Numbered from the stretch's first letter, positions 26,795 to 35,364 are shown. The stretch: DNA of 64,000 nucleotides from Bacillus sp. CH30_1T (GCF_008364765.1 NZ_VTUY01000001.1:435526-499525), one strand, 5' to 3'. A program made the numbers and translations. The notes: generated by a model not told the origin, from the sequence alone.

Positions 26795-27292
26795 TTATCG
26801 GTTATCAATCTTTTCAGGATACAAATCATGGTTCATCAAGCGGTGGTCTGCCATCGTTTCGTATTTCGTACCTGGCTTTCCGTAGTTACAGTATGGATCA
26901 ATGCTGATTCCGCCCCGTGGAGTGAACTTCCCCCACACTTCTATATAGCGAGGATCCATTAATTCGATCAGGTCGTTCATGATGATGTTCATGCAGTCTT
27001 CGTGGAAATCACCATGATTTCTAAAGCTGAATAGATAGAGCTTGAGTGATTTACTTTCCACCATCATTTCACCTGGTATATAGCTGATATAGATGGTAGC
27101 GAAGTCCGGCTGACCTGTTTTCGGGCAGAGACTTGTGAATTCAGGACAGTTGAACTTCACAAAATAGTCCCGATTTGGGTGCTTATTGTCGAACGCTTCC
27201 AAAATGTGTGGAGCATACTCGAACAGGTAATTCGTTCCCTGATTTCCTAATAATGATAGATCTGTTAAATCTTCGTCTTTTCTTCCTGACAT
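26795..27292 (-). CDS. queF: NADPH-dependent 7-cyano-7-deazaguanine reductase
   Basis: QueF reduces preQ0 to preQ1 in queuosine biosynthesis. The 165-residue protein, from ATG 27292 after GGGGAGGA, has the thioimide-forming Cys56 and Asp63 in [16 protein letters not shown]. It also has the NADPH-binding E-(S/L)KS-L-K motif ([10 protein letters not shown]) and the FHED and RGGI segments. A preQ1-I riboswitch lies about 160 nt upstream. queC, queD and queE are not in the window. Confidence 0.95.
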   Translation of the reverse strand: MSGRKDEDLTDLSLLGNQGTNYLFEYAPHILEAFDNKHPNRDYFVKFNCPEFTSLCPKTGQPDFATIYISYIPGEMMVESKSLKLYLFSFRNHGDFHEDCMNIIMNDLIELMDPRYIEVWGKFTPRGGISIDPYCNYGKPGTKYETMADHRLMNHDLYPEKIDNR

Positions 27293-27299
27293 GTAAAAA

Positions 27300-27344
27300 A
27301 TCCTCCCCTTCAGAGTGCCTCGAATGAAGGAGGACATAGCATTA
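27300..27344 (-). promoter_or_regulatory. Predicted Shine-Dalgarno sequestering element of queF
   Basis: On the minus strand TCCTCCTTC (near 27326-27334) can pair with GAAGGGGAGGA, which contains the queF ribosome site. TAATGCTATG (complement of 27335-27344) just before it is perfectly complementary to CATAGCATTA inside the preQ1 aptamer. Confidence 0.55.
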
Positions 27345-27358
27345 GCCTAAGAATCGGA

Positions 27359-27438
27359 GTAACAGGCAGTTAAATTGCAAAAATTGTACTATCCTGTTAC
27401 GCTTAAAGGATAACATGTTTAAGAAAATCTCATGTTAG
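27359..27438 (-). other. Two hairpins between the preQ1 aptamer and queF
   Basis: GTAACAGG/CCTGTTAC (27359-27366 with 27393-27400) and TAACATG/CATGTTA (within 27412-27438). Neither is followed by a T-run, so they are probably spacing or stability elements of the 5' untranslated RNA. Confidence 0.5.
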
Positions 27439-27450
27439 ATTCATAGAACC

Positions 27451-27489
27451 ATAGTTTTTTATAGAGGGTTAATGCTATGAACCTCTCTC
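27451..27489 (-). ncRNA. preQ1-I riboswitch
   Basis: On the minus strand the segment reads AGAGGTTC, then ATAGCATTA, then ACCCTCTATAAAAAACTA. This matches the small preQ1-I aptamer: AGAGG/CCTCT stem and an A-rich tail that forms the pseudoknot. The downstream gene queF makes preQ1, so feedback control is expected. Confidence 0.88.
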
Positions 27490-27523
27490 AGTTACTTAAG
27501 CGACAATTTGTGTTACAGAGGTT

Positions 27524-27552
27524 ATATTAAATAAGAATATAGGGAAAGTCAA
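27524..27552 (-). promoter_or_regulatory. queF promoter
   Basis: TTGACT (27552-27547) and TAATAT (27529-27524) on the minus strand with a 17-bp spacer, about 35 bp before the aptamer. Confidence 0.65.
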
Positions 27553-27639
27553 TCGAATTATAGAATGAAATTTGTAGCAGGAATTTCAATTCTATCTATT
27601 GAAAATAGCAATTGGTATTTTTGCTGGGAGTGATCATAA

Positions 27640-28290
27640 ATGAATCAGCTGGTCCAGGCTTTCACCAAGTCTATTCTCGCGGGAGACGTGCATTCATTAA
27701 TGGAATTACATTCGTCTTCTATTCACTCAAAAATAGATAATTTTACTTTATACGAGAAAATTATTAAACCATCTATGTATAGAATCGGTGATCTTTGGGA
27801 GAAAAATCAAATTACCGTTGCAGATGAGCATTTAGCTACTGCAACTCTTAAATATTTACTCGCTACCGTCTTTACCCATCAAGAAGCTTTGGAAAACCAT
27901 CCTAAAGCTCTTTTATTTTGTATAGAGGGTGAACATCACAGTTTAGGACTTGAGCTTGCGAACGAAGTGTTCAAAGAGAAACAATGGAATACCCGTTACT
28001 TGGGAGCAAATGTCCCTGTTAAGGATGCCTTAACATTTATTGAAGCGTGGGAGCCCCATGTCATTGGGATTTCCATCGGCATGACAACGGAACTGACTCG
28101 ATTGAAAGAGTGTATCGAAGAGATTAGAGAGTATAGTCAGGAGATTGAAATTCTAGTTGGCGGCCGATTGATTTCTAACTACACCCTGGATTTTCTGGAA
28201 AAATCACAGGTAGAAAGCTTTAATGACTTGTTAGAGCTCGATGAGTATCTTACGGATATGTCTGAACAGCTTGTTTCCCAAAAAGGCTAG
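27640..28290 (+). CDS. Cobalamin-binding protein with CarH-like light-sensor motifs
   Basis: A 216-residue stand-alone B12 module. A helical N-terminal domain carries W-x9-EH (LWEKNQITVADEH), the motif that caps adenosylcobalamin in CarH/LitR photoreceptors. The C-terminal Rossmann-like domain shows the base-off B12 pattern with exact spacing E-x-H-x-x-G, x41, S-x-G, x26, GG. Here Glu replaces the usual Asp and Gly the usual Leu. No DNA-binding domain is present, unlike CarH. A PAS-like protein and a carbonic anhydrase follow. A light- or B12-responsive signalling role is inference. Confidence 0.85.
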   Translation: MNQLVQAFTKSILAGDVHSLMELHSSSIHSKIDNFTLYEKIIKPSMYRIGDLWEKNQITVADEHLATATLKYLLATVFTHQEALENHPKALLFCIEGEHHSLGLELANEVFKEKQWNTRYLGANVPVKDALTFIEAWEPHVIGISIGMTTELTRLKECIEEIREYSQEIEILVGGRLISNYTLDFLEKSQVESFNDLLELDEYLTDMSEQLVSQKG

Positions 28291-28375
28291 CTCCTTCATC
28301 ATATTTGCCAAACTTAATAAGGTTCAACTGAATGTTATCCCACATGAACCTCCTCTAATAGTGAGGAACGGGGCA

Positions 28376-28909
28376 ATGACGTCCATTAACCTTTCCCAAG
28401 GGAGTGATCATGTGGAAAACCTGCATTTATGCCCGATTCCTTATCTACTATTGGATAGGCAATTTAATTTAATGGATGCTTCTAATTCGGGTTATGACTT
28501 TTTAAAGCCCGGAGAAAACTTCATGTCTATAGTAGAAGGCGAAAGCTCGCCAAAGTTCGCACGGATTATTCATAAGAATTCCTCCGGTGAAATGGAAGTG
28601 AATCTGAAGAAAAATGATTCATTCGAGCTGTTTGATATATTCTATCAGTTTTCAGATATGCAACAATATTTCCATGTTGCCGTCATTTCTAAAGATTTTC
28701 AATACAAGAAAGTGTCGGAACAAATGAATGGCTTATTTGATCTCATGGGTAAGTCCACGTATCCACGAAAAGAACCTAATTTGACAGAAGTACTGGCTAA
28801 AGTGTCTTCTCTTTATTTGAAGCTTTCTAATACTTCTGATTGGAATCGACAAGAAATTATGGATAAAATAAAAGAGATAGAAAATCACCTTCAGCATAAT
28901 GTGAAGTGA
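28376..28909 (+). CDS. PAS-like protein of unknown function
   Basis: About 177 residues from ATG 28376. GTG 28412 (after AAGGGAG) would give 165, and the frame itself is open from 28241. The segment PYLLLDRQFNLMDASNSGYDFLK and the following strands resemble a PAS fold by secondary-structure pattern. The C-terminus (about 115-165) is helical. No enzymatic, DNA-binding or kinase domain is visible. Its position between the B12 protein and carbonic anhydrase suggests it partners the B12 protein. Confidence 0.65.
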   Translation: MTSINLSQGSDHVENLHLCPIPYLLLDRQFNLMDASNSGYDFLKPGENFMSIVEGESSPKFARIIHKNSSGEMEVNLKKNDSFELFDIFYQFSDMQQYFHVAVISKDFQYKKVSEQMNGLFDLMGKSTYPRKEPNLTEVLAKVSSLYLKLSNTSDWNRQEIMDKIKEIENHLQHNVK

Positions 28910-28935
28910 TAATAAATTTTATAGGAGAAGACAAT

Positions 28936-29493
28936 ATGACTTTATTAACGAACATACTTGATTACAACCAGCAGTTTGTACAAGAACACTCGTACGAAGA
29001 GTACAGAACAACCAAGTTTCCAGACAAACGATTAGTCATTCTTACTTGTATGGATACCCGTTTAGTAGAGCTTCTGCCTAAATCCATGAACATGAAAAAT
29101 GGCGACGTAAAAATCGTCAAGAATGCCGGTGCCCTCGTGAGTCACCCATTCGGTAGTATCATGCGCAGCCTGCTCGTTGCGGTGTATGAGCTTCAAGCCG
29201 ACGAAGTACTCGTAATTGGTCACCACGACTGCGGCATGAGCGCCATCAACAGTCACAAAATCTTGGAAAAAATGAAAGAACGAGGTGTGGCGGAAGAAAC
29301 ACTCGGCACCGTCAACTACTCCGGCATTGACCTCCATGACTGGCTGAAAGGCTTCAGCTCAGTAGAAGAAAGTGTCTCCCATAGCGTAGACATGATCAAA
29401 AATCATCCGTTAATGGATAAAAAGATTCCTGTACACGGACTGGTCATCAGCCCTGAAACAGGAAAGCTGGATTTGGTTGTAGAAGGATACTAA
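28936..29493 (+). CDS. Beta-carbonic anhydrase, YtiB type
   Basis: Zinc enzyme interconverting CO2 and bicarbonate. The 185-residue protein has zinc ligands in CMDTR and GHHDCGM, plus the conserved KNAGALVSHPFGSIMRSL. It is close to B. subtilis YtiB over its full length. ATG 28936 follows AGGAGAAG and lies 26 bp after the previous gene. A strong terminator closes the unit. Confidence 0.93.
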   Translation: MTLLTNILDYNQQFVQEHSYEEYRTTKFPDKRLVILTCMDTRLVELLPKSMNMKNGDVKIVKNAGALVSHPFGSIMRSLLVAVYELQADEVLVIGHHDCGMSAINSHKILEKMKERGVAEETLGTVNYSGIDLHDWLKGFSSVEESVSHSVDMIKNHPLMDKKIPVHGLVISPETGKLDLVVEGY

Positions 29494-29529
29494 AAAAGCC
29501 TTGACCAATTCTGTCTACCAGCATAACCT

Positions 29530-29564
29530 CCCCCTGAAGGTGTTACTCCTTCAGGGGGTTTTTT
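29530..29564 (+). terminator. Terminator of the B12-PAS-carbonic anhydrase unit
   Basis: CCCCCTGAAGG/CCTTCAGGGGG stem (11 bp) with a 7-nt loop and six T. Confidence 0.93.
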
Positions 29565-29574
29565 ACGGTACTTT

Positions 29575-29662
29575 GAGGGACGGACCTCAAAAATCAACAA
29601 TATTTACTAGCTAATCCCTATCATATCAATGTTTATGAGATTTAACTAGAGGTCCGTCCCTC
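29575..29662. repeat. Long-loop inverted decamer pair
   Basis: GAGGGACGGACCTC (from 29575) and GAGGTCCGTCCCTC (ending 29662) are perfect inverted arms separated by about 60 bp. The right arm encodes the C-terminus of the following minus-strand gene. Confidence 0.75.
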
Positions 29663-30368
29663 TAGAGAACCCCTTCAATTCCTTCAGGATCGGCATCTTT
29701 TCCATTTCGTCCCCGGTTACGTAGTCCCATTCGATGCCTTGTGGTTTTGGGTATGGAGTGTGGGTTTCTGTGATACCTTCTTCGGTGATGATCCAGTCGA
29801 CGGCCAGGTCAAAGGAATTTCTTGGGATGTCGTCCACTACAAGCTGCTCACTGTTTATAGTCGTGAGGACAGGCACTGGGTTGTTACCAATTTCACGCAG
29901 GATGGCGTATTCACGATCGGCATAGCCTTCTCCTTTTCCAAGTCTTCGTCCATCACGATGAATCGCAACGGAACCGACTACGATTAGGTCAATAGGAGGT
30001 ATACCTGTGAGAGGTACGACTTTACCATATGTATTCATATGTTTGATGCTGGCTGCCTTTCTCTCTTCTCCCCGGGGCACCCATTCAGGCTTGATCATGA
30101 CAAATCCGTCCTTTAAGCGCGGTGTTGGAATGAGCAAGGTTTTCCCGTCCTTCAACACATTTGCGCGCAGTGGAAGCTGAGGTGCATCTGGATTTACTTT
30201 TATCACATGAGCACCCTTGTAAATATCCATACTCTGAACATAAGAGGCAGCCTTCTCTGCCCCTTTGAAGTTCGGAATCCTGCCTACTAACGGAAATGGA
30301 AAACGGCCTAATTTATTCTCCGTCAGCCTATTCCATACCTTATGCCTGATTTCATCTTTTTCATTCAT
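29646..30368 (-). CDS. 5-formyltetrahydrofolate cyclo-ligase family protein
   Basis: A 240-residue protein of the 5-FTHF cyclo-ligase superfamily, closer to the MTHFSD-like branch than to the short housekeeping enzyme. It has GRRLGKGEGYADREYAIL, the nucleotide/folate-site motif of the family, and PPIDLIVVGSVAI. ATG 30368 follows GGAGGAAAAA. Its last residues, RGTDL, are encoded by the decamer repeat, so the natural C-terminus has been replaced or extended. Confidence 0.82.
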   Translation of the reverse strand: MNEKDEIRHKVWNRLTENKLGRFPFPLVGRIPNFKGAEKAASYVQSMDIYKGAHVIKVNPDAPQLPLRANVLKDGKTLLIPTPRLKDGFVMIKPEWVPRGEERKAASIKHMNTYGKVVPLTGIPPIDLIVVGSVAIHRDGRRLGKGEGYADREYAILREIGNNPVPVLTTINSEQLVVDDIPRNSFDLAVDWIITEEGITETHTPYPKPQGIEWDYVTGDEMEKMPILKELKGFSRGTDL

Positions 30369-30603
30369 ACTTTTTCCTCCCCTTTTTTAAAGAAAACATG
30401 GAAACAGGTACTAATTTCCGGAATCTTACGGAAAAATCAACTCAGAATTAAAACCATTCAACATCATTATACATAGTGCTGCTTTTATACTTATCATCTT
30501 AATGTCTATTAAACCATTTTAATCTGAGTCGTAAGCCTGCTTGATGTGGGCTGGTTTTTTTATGGGTGTGTGCAGGGAGATGTTGATTTCCATTTTATTA
30601 AAC

Positions 30604-30906
30604 CTAAATCCATGATCCCCGGCACCGATGCCTTTGACACGTGACGCTCGTCTGCAATTTCATATATTGATACATAAGAAAAGCATGTCTTCCTTTTCGA
30701 CTACGGTGGTTGATTTCATCTTTCAGCTTCCTCATGAACATCCGATCACACTGGCAGCTTGGACCGTATCGCTCATAGCAAAGGTCATGGGCCTTGCATG
30801 CTGCGTCGACTGAATTGATGGGGGCACCGGGTCCGCTGCATCCTGGTCCGCACCATTTGTATTCCGGGAAAATACACAGATTTGGACCTGTCTTATTTCT
30901 TCTCAT
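30604..30906 (-). CDS. Phospholipase A2-like small protein
   Basis: About 100 residues. The segment YKWCGPGCSGPGAP, then CKAHDLCYERYG, has the glycine-rich calcium loop and the His-Asp pair of PLA2 folds. The closest matches I know are Bacillus proteins annotated as parvovirus VP1/PLA2-like. Eight cysteines suggest disulfides or metal binding. I prefer ATG 30906 over 30912 by spacing from AAAGGA. No signal peptide is visible. Function unknown; lipid binding or hydrolysis is possible. The 235-bp gap to 30368 shows no gene. Confidence 0.75.
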   Translation of the reverse strand: MRRNKTGPNLCIFPEYKWCGPGCSGPGAPINSVDAACKAHDLCYERYGPSCQCDRMFMRKLKDEINHRSRKGRHAFLMYQYMKLQTSVTCQRHRCRGSWI

Positions 30907-31076
30907 ATCCATCGTCCTTTCTACTCACTCTGCACAATAGTACGTTTTGTTTCTCACATAAAGGGAAATACACTCAATGTAAGCAAAATAAATTACTATA
31001 CTGTATGTATTTCAATCTGGTTAGGATTGTCCTAATGCCTATCTGACTGGAAAGAAAACAATAGGAGGAATGAATA

Positions 31077-31580
31077 ATGGCAACTTTTCAATTAAAGGAT
31101 ACGGTACCAAACTTCACGCTCCCGGCAGTTTCAGGTGAAACGTTCTCATTTGAGGACCATCAAAAAGAACATCAAAGCTGGCATCTCATCGTTTTCTTCA
31201 GGGGCTCATGGTGCCCGGTATGTCAGGAGGAACTTAGAGAGTTACAAGCTAACAAAGAGGATTTTGAAAAACATAATGTTCACATACTTGCGATTTCCAC
31301 TGATAAATTGGAGGACTTGCAAGAGTTTGCAAACAAAGAGGATATAACTTTCCCTGTTTTAGCAGATGAAAAGTTAGAGGCCATCCAAGCCTATGATGTG
31401 TTCTATCACGGTGAAGATGCCCCTTACGAGGATCACGGACAACATGGTGAACCGGCTTACTTCCTCGTGAATGAAAAAGGACAAACCATGTACCAGCAAA
31501 GACAAACGAGCCCCTTTGGCCGTCCACATGCGAATGAACTCAGAAAAATCGTGAAGTATATCCAAAAAAACGTTAAATAA
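31077..31580 (+). CDS. Peroxiredoxin-like thiol oxidoreductase (AhpC/TSA)
   Basis: A 167-residue cytoplasmic thioredoxin-fold protein. The active-site region FFRGSWCPVCQEEL carries a CxxC pair (Cys46, Cys49), more like the peroxiredoxin-like FPRGSWCP-x-C group than classical Bcp. ATG 31077 follows AGGAGGAAT. It would reduce peroxides or disulfides; the partner is unknown. Confidence 0.87.
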   Translation: MATFQLKDTVPNFTLPAVSGETFSFEDHQKEHQSWHLIVFFRGSWCPVCQEELRELQANKEDFEKHNVHILAISTDKLEDLQEFANKEDITFPVLADEKLEAIQAYDVFYHGEDAPYEDHGQHGEPAYFLVNEKGQTMYQQRQTSPFGRPHANELRKIVKYIQKNVK

Positions 31581-31587
31581 TATCAGA

Positions 31588-31630
31588 AGAGGGACGGACC
31601 TTGGTGTTACTCACCAAGGTCCGTCCCTCT
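31588..31630. terminator. Nineteen-bp perfect decamer hairpin between convergent genes
   Basis: AGAGGGACGGACCTTGGTG (31588-31606) and its exact complement (31612-31630) with a 5-nt loop. The stop codon of the minus-strand kinase-like gene lies in the loop. There is no T-run on either side, so termination is uncertain. Confidence 0.7.
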
Positions 31631-32539
31631 TACTAATGCAAGCACTAAGCTTTTCTGAGCTTCCACTACTGTATGAGGCTGCTTTTCATGATAGCCGTAA
31701 AGTAACAGGACGACGTTGGTGTAGATGGCTTTGAACCGTGCATACTCCAACTCGACTTCCTCAACCTCTCCATATTCTTCAAAAAACAAATTCCGTCCCG
31801 CAGGATTGAGATAACTGTACACGAGGTTTAAATCAATGGCACGATGGCCAATATGAACGTCACCCCAATCCAGAACCCCTGATAAAATTCCATTCTCATT
31901 CACAACAATATTTTTAAAATGAAGGTCTCCATGAACCAGAGTGGTTTCTGATGGTAATGGCTTTTTTGGTACGTGCTGAAGGTAGTCCTTTAACTTTTCA
32001 ACCTGGTGAAAAAGATTTAGTTCTTCGATTTCATGAATATTTTTCTCCAAGGTCGGGATTCGTTTTTTTACATCTAAACGATTCAATTCATCATTAGGTA
32101 CTCCCCGTTTCCCGGCCTCTGAAACATCCCTCAGATGAAGTTTCTTTAGAAACCACGCCATTTTAAGGGCTGACTTCCCTTCTCTAACCACCTCATGTGC
32201 CCTGGATGGAATCGTTCCTTCAACAATCCGGTAACCTAGAAAGGGCCATTTGTATTGAGGGGAAGGCTCTCCAAAAAAGGTCGGAACCGGAATTCGGAGT
32301 ACGAGACTCTTTTCATCGAGCATTGGCAAGAGCTTTCCTTCTGTTTCCAGAAGCTTCACGGCTATATCCCGTCTTGGAAACCGAAAGATCCAATCGTTGT
32401 TCACTTTCATAACCGTATTATCGAATCCATAGTCAATAATGTCTAATCTTGATGGATGAAGTTCCGGAAACTGATTTCCGATTAATAATCTAGCCTGGTC
32501 AATGGTGACCTCGACCTCCGCATCCCAGCTATTCGCCAC
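31607..32539 (-). CDS. APH-family phosphotransferase
   Basis: A protein-kinase-like fold enzyme of about 310 residues. The catalytic loop TLVHGDLHFKNIVV and metal-binding DWGD are intact, and an N-terminal glycine/lysine region is recognisable (GFDNTVMKVNNDWIFRFPR). It may phosphorylate an aminoglycoside/macrolide-like or metabolic substrate; resistance is not implied. GTG 32539 has better spacing from AAGGTGG than GTG 32545. Its C-terminus (RGTDLGE) is encoded by the decamer hairpin. Confidence 0.83.
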   Translation of the reverse strand: MANSWDAEVEVTIDQARLLIGNQFPELHPSRLDIIDYGFDNTVMKVNNDWIFRFPRRDIAVKLLETEGKLLPMLDEKSLVLRIPVPTFFGEPSPQYKWPFLGYRIVEGTIPSRAHEVVREGKSALKMAWFLKKLHLRDVSEAGKRGVPNDELNRLDVKKRIPTLEKNIHEIEELNLFHQVEKLKDYLQHVPKKPLPSETTLVHGDLHFKNIVVNENGILSGVLDWGDVHIGHRAIDLNLVYSYLNPAGRNLFFEEYGEVEEVELEYARFKAIYTNVVLLLYGYHEKQPHTVVEAQKSLVLALVRGTDLGE

Positions 32540-32645
32540 ATTCACCCCACCTTTCTCAAGTGTTATTCTTTGTAGAACCTAAACTCCATGTGATAAGTTT
32601 CAAGTAAACGGAAGCACTTTTCAGCTTAAATTATGAGGAGGAATC

Positions 32646-33671
32646 ATGATGTTACCCGAAAAGCAGCAACAAATTCAATTAGTCGTCCGTCCTGAAGGAA
32701 TGCCTGTAAAAGAGGATTTCAACTTCAAAGAGATTGAAGTTCCTAAACCATCCAAAGGTCAAGTATTAGTTAAAACTCTTTATCTTTCCGTGGATCCTTA
32801 TATGCGGGGCAGAATGTCTGATGCCAAGTCGTATGTAGAACCATTCCGATTGAACGAAGCGTTGGCTGGCGGAGCGGTAGGAGAAATCGTCGAGTCAGAA
32901 TCTGAGCACTTCCAAAAAGGCGATTTCGTTGTAGGAATGCTGCCTTGGCAGGAATATTCACTTGCCAATGAAAAGCAGGTCCGCTCCATCGATCCGAATG
33001 TCGCCCCTATTTCTACTCACCTTAGTATATTGGGAATGACTGGATTGACCGCTTATTTCGGACTCCTTGACATCGGTCAGCCGAAAGAAGGCGAAACCGT
33101 GGTTGTATCCGGTGCTGCAGGTGCAGTCGGCTCTGTTGTCGGACAAATTGCCAAAATTAAAGGAGCCCGTGTCGTCGGGATTGCAGGTTCGGATGAAAAA
33201 GTAAGCTACCTGACAGATACGCTTGGATTCGACAAAGGAATCAACTACAAAACAACGGACAACATCTATGCTGCGTTAAAAGAAGCGTGTCCAAACGGCA
33301 TCGATGTTTATTTCGAAAACGTTGGTGGAGAAATTGGTGACGCTGCCCTTAGTTTACTAAATAAACATGCACGTGTACCAGTTTGCGGAGCGATTTCTTC
33401 TTATAACAAAACAGATCGTGATCTGGGACCACGCGTACAAACCAAGTTGATTAAATCAAGCGCACTTATGAAAGGCTTTGTCGTCAACGACTACAATGAC
33501 CGCTTCAAAGAAGGAGCAACAGAACTTGGTCAATGGCTTTCCCAAGGAAAACTCCAATACGAAGAAACCATAACAGAAGGCTTAGAAAACGTAACCGACG
33601 CCTTCCTCGGACTCTTCCAAGGCAAAAACATCGGCAAACAACTCGTCAAAATCGCAGAACCAGGCAAATAA
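32646..33671 (+). CDS. yfmJ: Zinc-free medium-chain NADP-dependent oxidoreductase, YfmJ type
   Basis: A 341-residue MDR-superfamily enzyme (leukotriene B4 12-hydroxydehydrogenase / alkenal reductase branch). It has LSVDPYMRGRMSD, the nucleotide-binding VSGAAGAVGSVVGQIAK, and DVYFENVGGE. Identity to B. subtilis YfmJ is high throughout. Start ATG 32646 or 32649 after GAGGAGG. It probably reduces alpha,beta-unsaturated carbonyls. Confidence 0.9.
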   Translation: MMLPEKQQQIQLVVRPEGMPVKEDFNFKEIEVPKPSKGQVLVKTLYLSVDPYMRGRMSDAKSYVEPFRLNEALAGGAVGEIVESESEHFQKGDFVVGMLPWQEYSLANEKQVRSIDPNVAPISTHLSILGMTGLTAYFGLLDIGQPKEGETVVVSGAAGAVGSVVGQIAKIKGARVVGIAGSDEKVSYLTDTLGFDKGINYKTTDNIYAALKEACPNGIDVYFENVGGEIGDAALSLLNKHARVPVCGAISSYNKTDRDLGPRVQTKLIKSSALMKGFVVNDYNDRFKEGATELGQWLSQGKLQYEETITEGLENVTDAFLGLFQGKNIGKQLVKIAEPGK

Positions 33672-33677
33672 CTCTAT

Positions 33678-33755
33678 GAGGGACGGACCTCCATATTCTC
33701 ACCTAAATCCTGATAATATCAACGTTCAGGTATGAGTGAGGGAGGTCCGTCCCTC
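33678..33755. repeat. Inverted decamer pair after yfmJ
   Basis: GAGGGACGGACCTCC and its complement GGAGGTCCGTCCCTC form 15-bp arms about 48 bp apart. The pair begins 6 bp after the stop codon and may act as a 3' stabiliser or terminator. Confidence 0.7.
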
Positions 33756-33846
33756 TTCCCTTTGCACATCCCCATGTTTACCCCTCCCCATTGAACGGGA
33801 AAAGGAGAAGATATGTTAAGAAACAGTCCTACAAGGAGGAGTAATC

Positions 33847-35295
33847 GTGAAGAAGTATCAGTTGTATATTAATGGAGAGTTTGTGGCTAGTACGTCGGAG
33901 GATACGTTAGACGTGATCAATCCTGCGAATGAGGAGAAGATTTCTTCCATTCAGATGGGAACGGAAGAGGATGTCAATCACGCGATTGATGCTGCTCATT
34001 CTGCTTTTCTTTCATGGGAGAAGGTCCCTTCCAAGGAGCGTGCTTCCTATTTATATAAAATTGCCGATAAACTGGAAGAACGGAAAGATCAATTTGTTCA
34101 GATGCTGACAGAAGAAAACGGGAAGACATTGGATGCCTCTGAGGGTGAGATCGAATTTGCCATTGAGTATTTCCGATACATGGCGGGTTGGGCGTTAAGA
34201 TATGAAGGTGAAATCCTTGAAAGTGAGCGCTCGAATGAAAACATTCTTGTTTACAAAAAGCCGATCGGTGTCGTAGCAGGAATCGTCCCCTGGAACTTCC
34301 CTATGTTCATCCTCGCCAGAAAAGTTGCCCCAGCCATTGTGTCAGGCTGTACGATCGTGATGAAACCGAGTCAATATACACCAAATACCGCATGTGAGTT
34401 CGCTAAGATCATAGACGAGGTCGGGCTGCCAAAAGGAGTCTTTAACCTTGTAACCGGTAAAGGCTCAGATATCGGAAACCCAATGTCCAGTCACCCTAAA
34501 GTACGCATGGTGTCCTTGACGGGAAGCTACCCGGCTGGTTCAAAAGTGATGGAAGCAGCATCGAAGTCCATTACAAAAGTAAACCTGGAGCTGGGCGGTA
34601 AGGCTCCTGCCATCGTCACCAAGCATGCAAATATTGATCTTGCCGTTGAAAAGATCAAAACATCGAGAATCACCAATTCCGGGCAGGCATGCACAAACGC
34701 GGAACGAGTGTATGTCCACGAGGATATCGCAGAAGAATTCATCAGTAAAATGACCGAAGCGATGAAAAACACGACAGTCGGAGATCCGACAAACCGGGAT
34801 AACGACATCGGACCTCTTGTGAATAAGGACCGCCTTGAAACCGTAACTGAAATGGTCAATAAAGCCGTTAAAAACGGAGCAAAAATCCTTACCGGCGGGA
34901 AACCGCTCAATATGGATAAAGGGTTCTACTATCAGCCTACCATTCTCGTAGATGTAAAACAGGATATGGAGATTATCCAGGAAGAGATCTTTGGACCGGT
35001 CCTTCCAATTATGACTTACAAGAATTTTGATGAAGTCATCGAGCTTGCCAACGATACCGAATATGGCCTTTCTTCATCGATCTTCAGTGGAAATCTTCAT
35101 GAGATCATGAAAGCCGCTAATGAACTTCGATACGGCGAAACCTTCGTTAATCGTGAAAATTTCGAAGCCATCAATGGTTTCCACGCTGGCCGCGGTCAAT
35201 CCGGAATCGGCGGAGCAGATGGAAAACACGGACTTAACGAATACCTGGAGACTCATGTTGTTTATCTTGAGTACGATGAAAACTATAAAGGATAA
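33847..35295 (+). CDS. Aldehyde dehydrogenase, AldA-like
   Basis: A 482-residue NAD-dependent dehydrogenase. Catalytic Cys282 (SGQACTNAERV) and Glu248 (NLELGGKAP) are present, as is the cofactor segment PWNFPMF. The C-terminus (GETFVNRENFEA, FHAGRGQSGIGGADGKHGL) is that of the lactaldehyde/glycolaldehyde dehydrogenase branch. GTG 33847 follows AAGGAGGAG. A terminator lies just downstream. Confidence 0.92.
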   Translation: MKKYQLYINGEFVASTSEDTLDVINPANEEKISSIQMGTEEDVNHAIDAAHSAFLSWEKVPSKERASYLYKIADKLEERKDQFVQMLTEENGKTLDASEGEIEFAIEYFRYMAGWALRYEGEILESERSNENILVYKKPIGVVAGIVPWNFPMFILARKVAPAIVSGCTIVMKPSQYTPNTACEFAKIIDEVGLPKGVFNLVTGKGSDIGNPMSSHPKVRMVSLTGSYPAGSKVMEAASKSITKVNLELGGKAPAIVTKHANIDLAVEKIKTSRITNSGQACTNAERVYVHEDIAEEFISKMTEAMKNTTVGDPTNRDNDIGPLVNKDRLETVTEMVNKAVKNGAKILTGGKPLNMDKGFYYQPTILVDVKQDMEIIQEEIFGPVLPIMTYKNFDEVIELANDTEYGLSSSIFSGNLHEIMKAANELRYGETFVNRENFEAINGFHAGRGQSGIGGADGKHGLNEYLETHVVYLEYDENYKG

Positions 35296-35308
35296 CAACC
35301 AAAAGAAT

Positions 35309-35346
35309 AGCCTGCCCGCTTTCATCTTAAAAGCGGGCAGGCTTTA
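35309..35346 (+). terminator. Aldehyde dehydrogenase terminator
   Basis: Thirteen-bp stem AGCCTGCCCGCTT with its complement, short T-run. Confidence 0.85.
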
Positions 35347-35364
35347 TCAATGGAGAGTTTCTCC

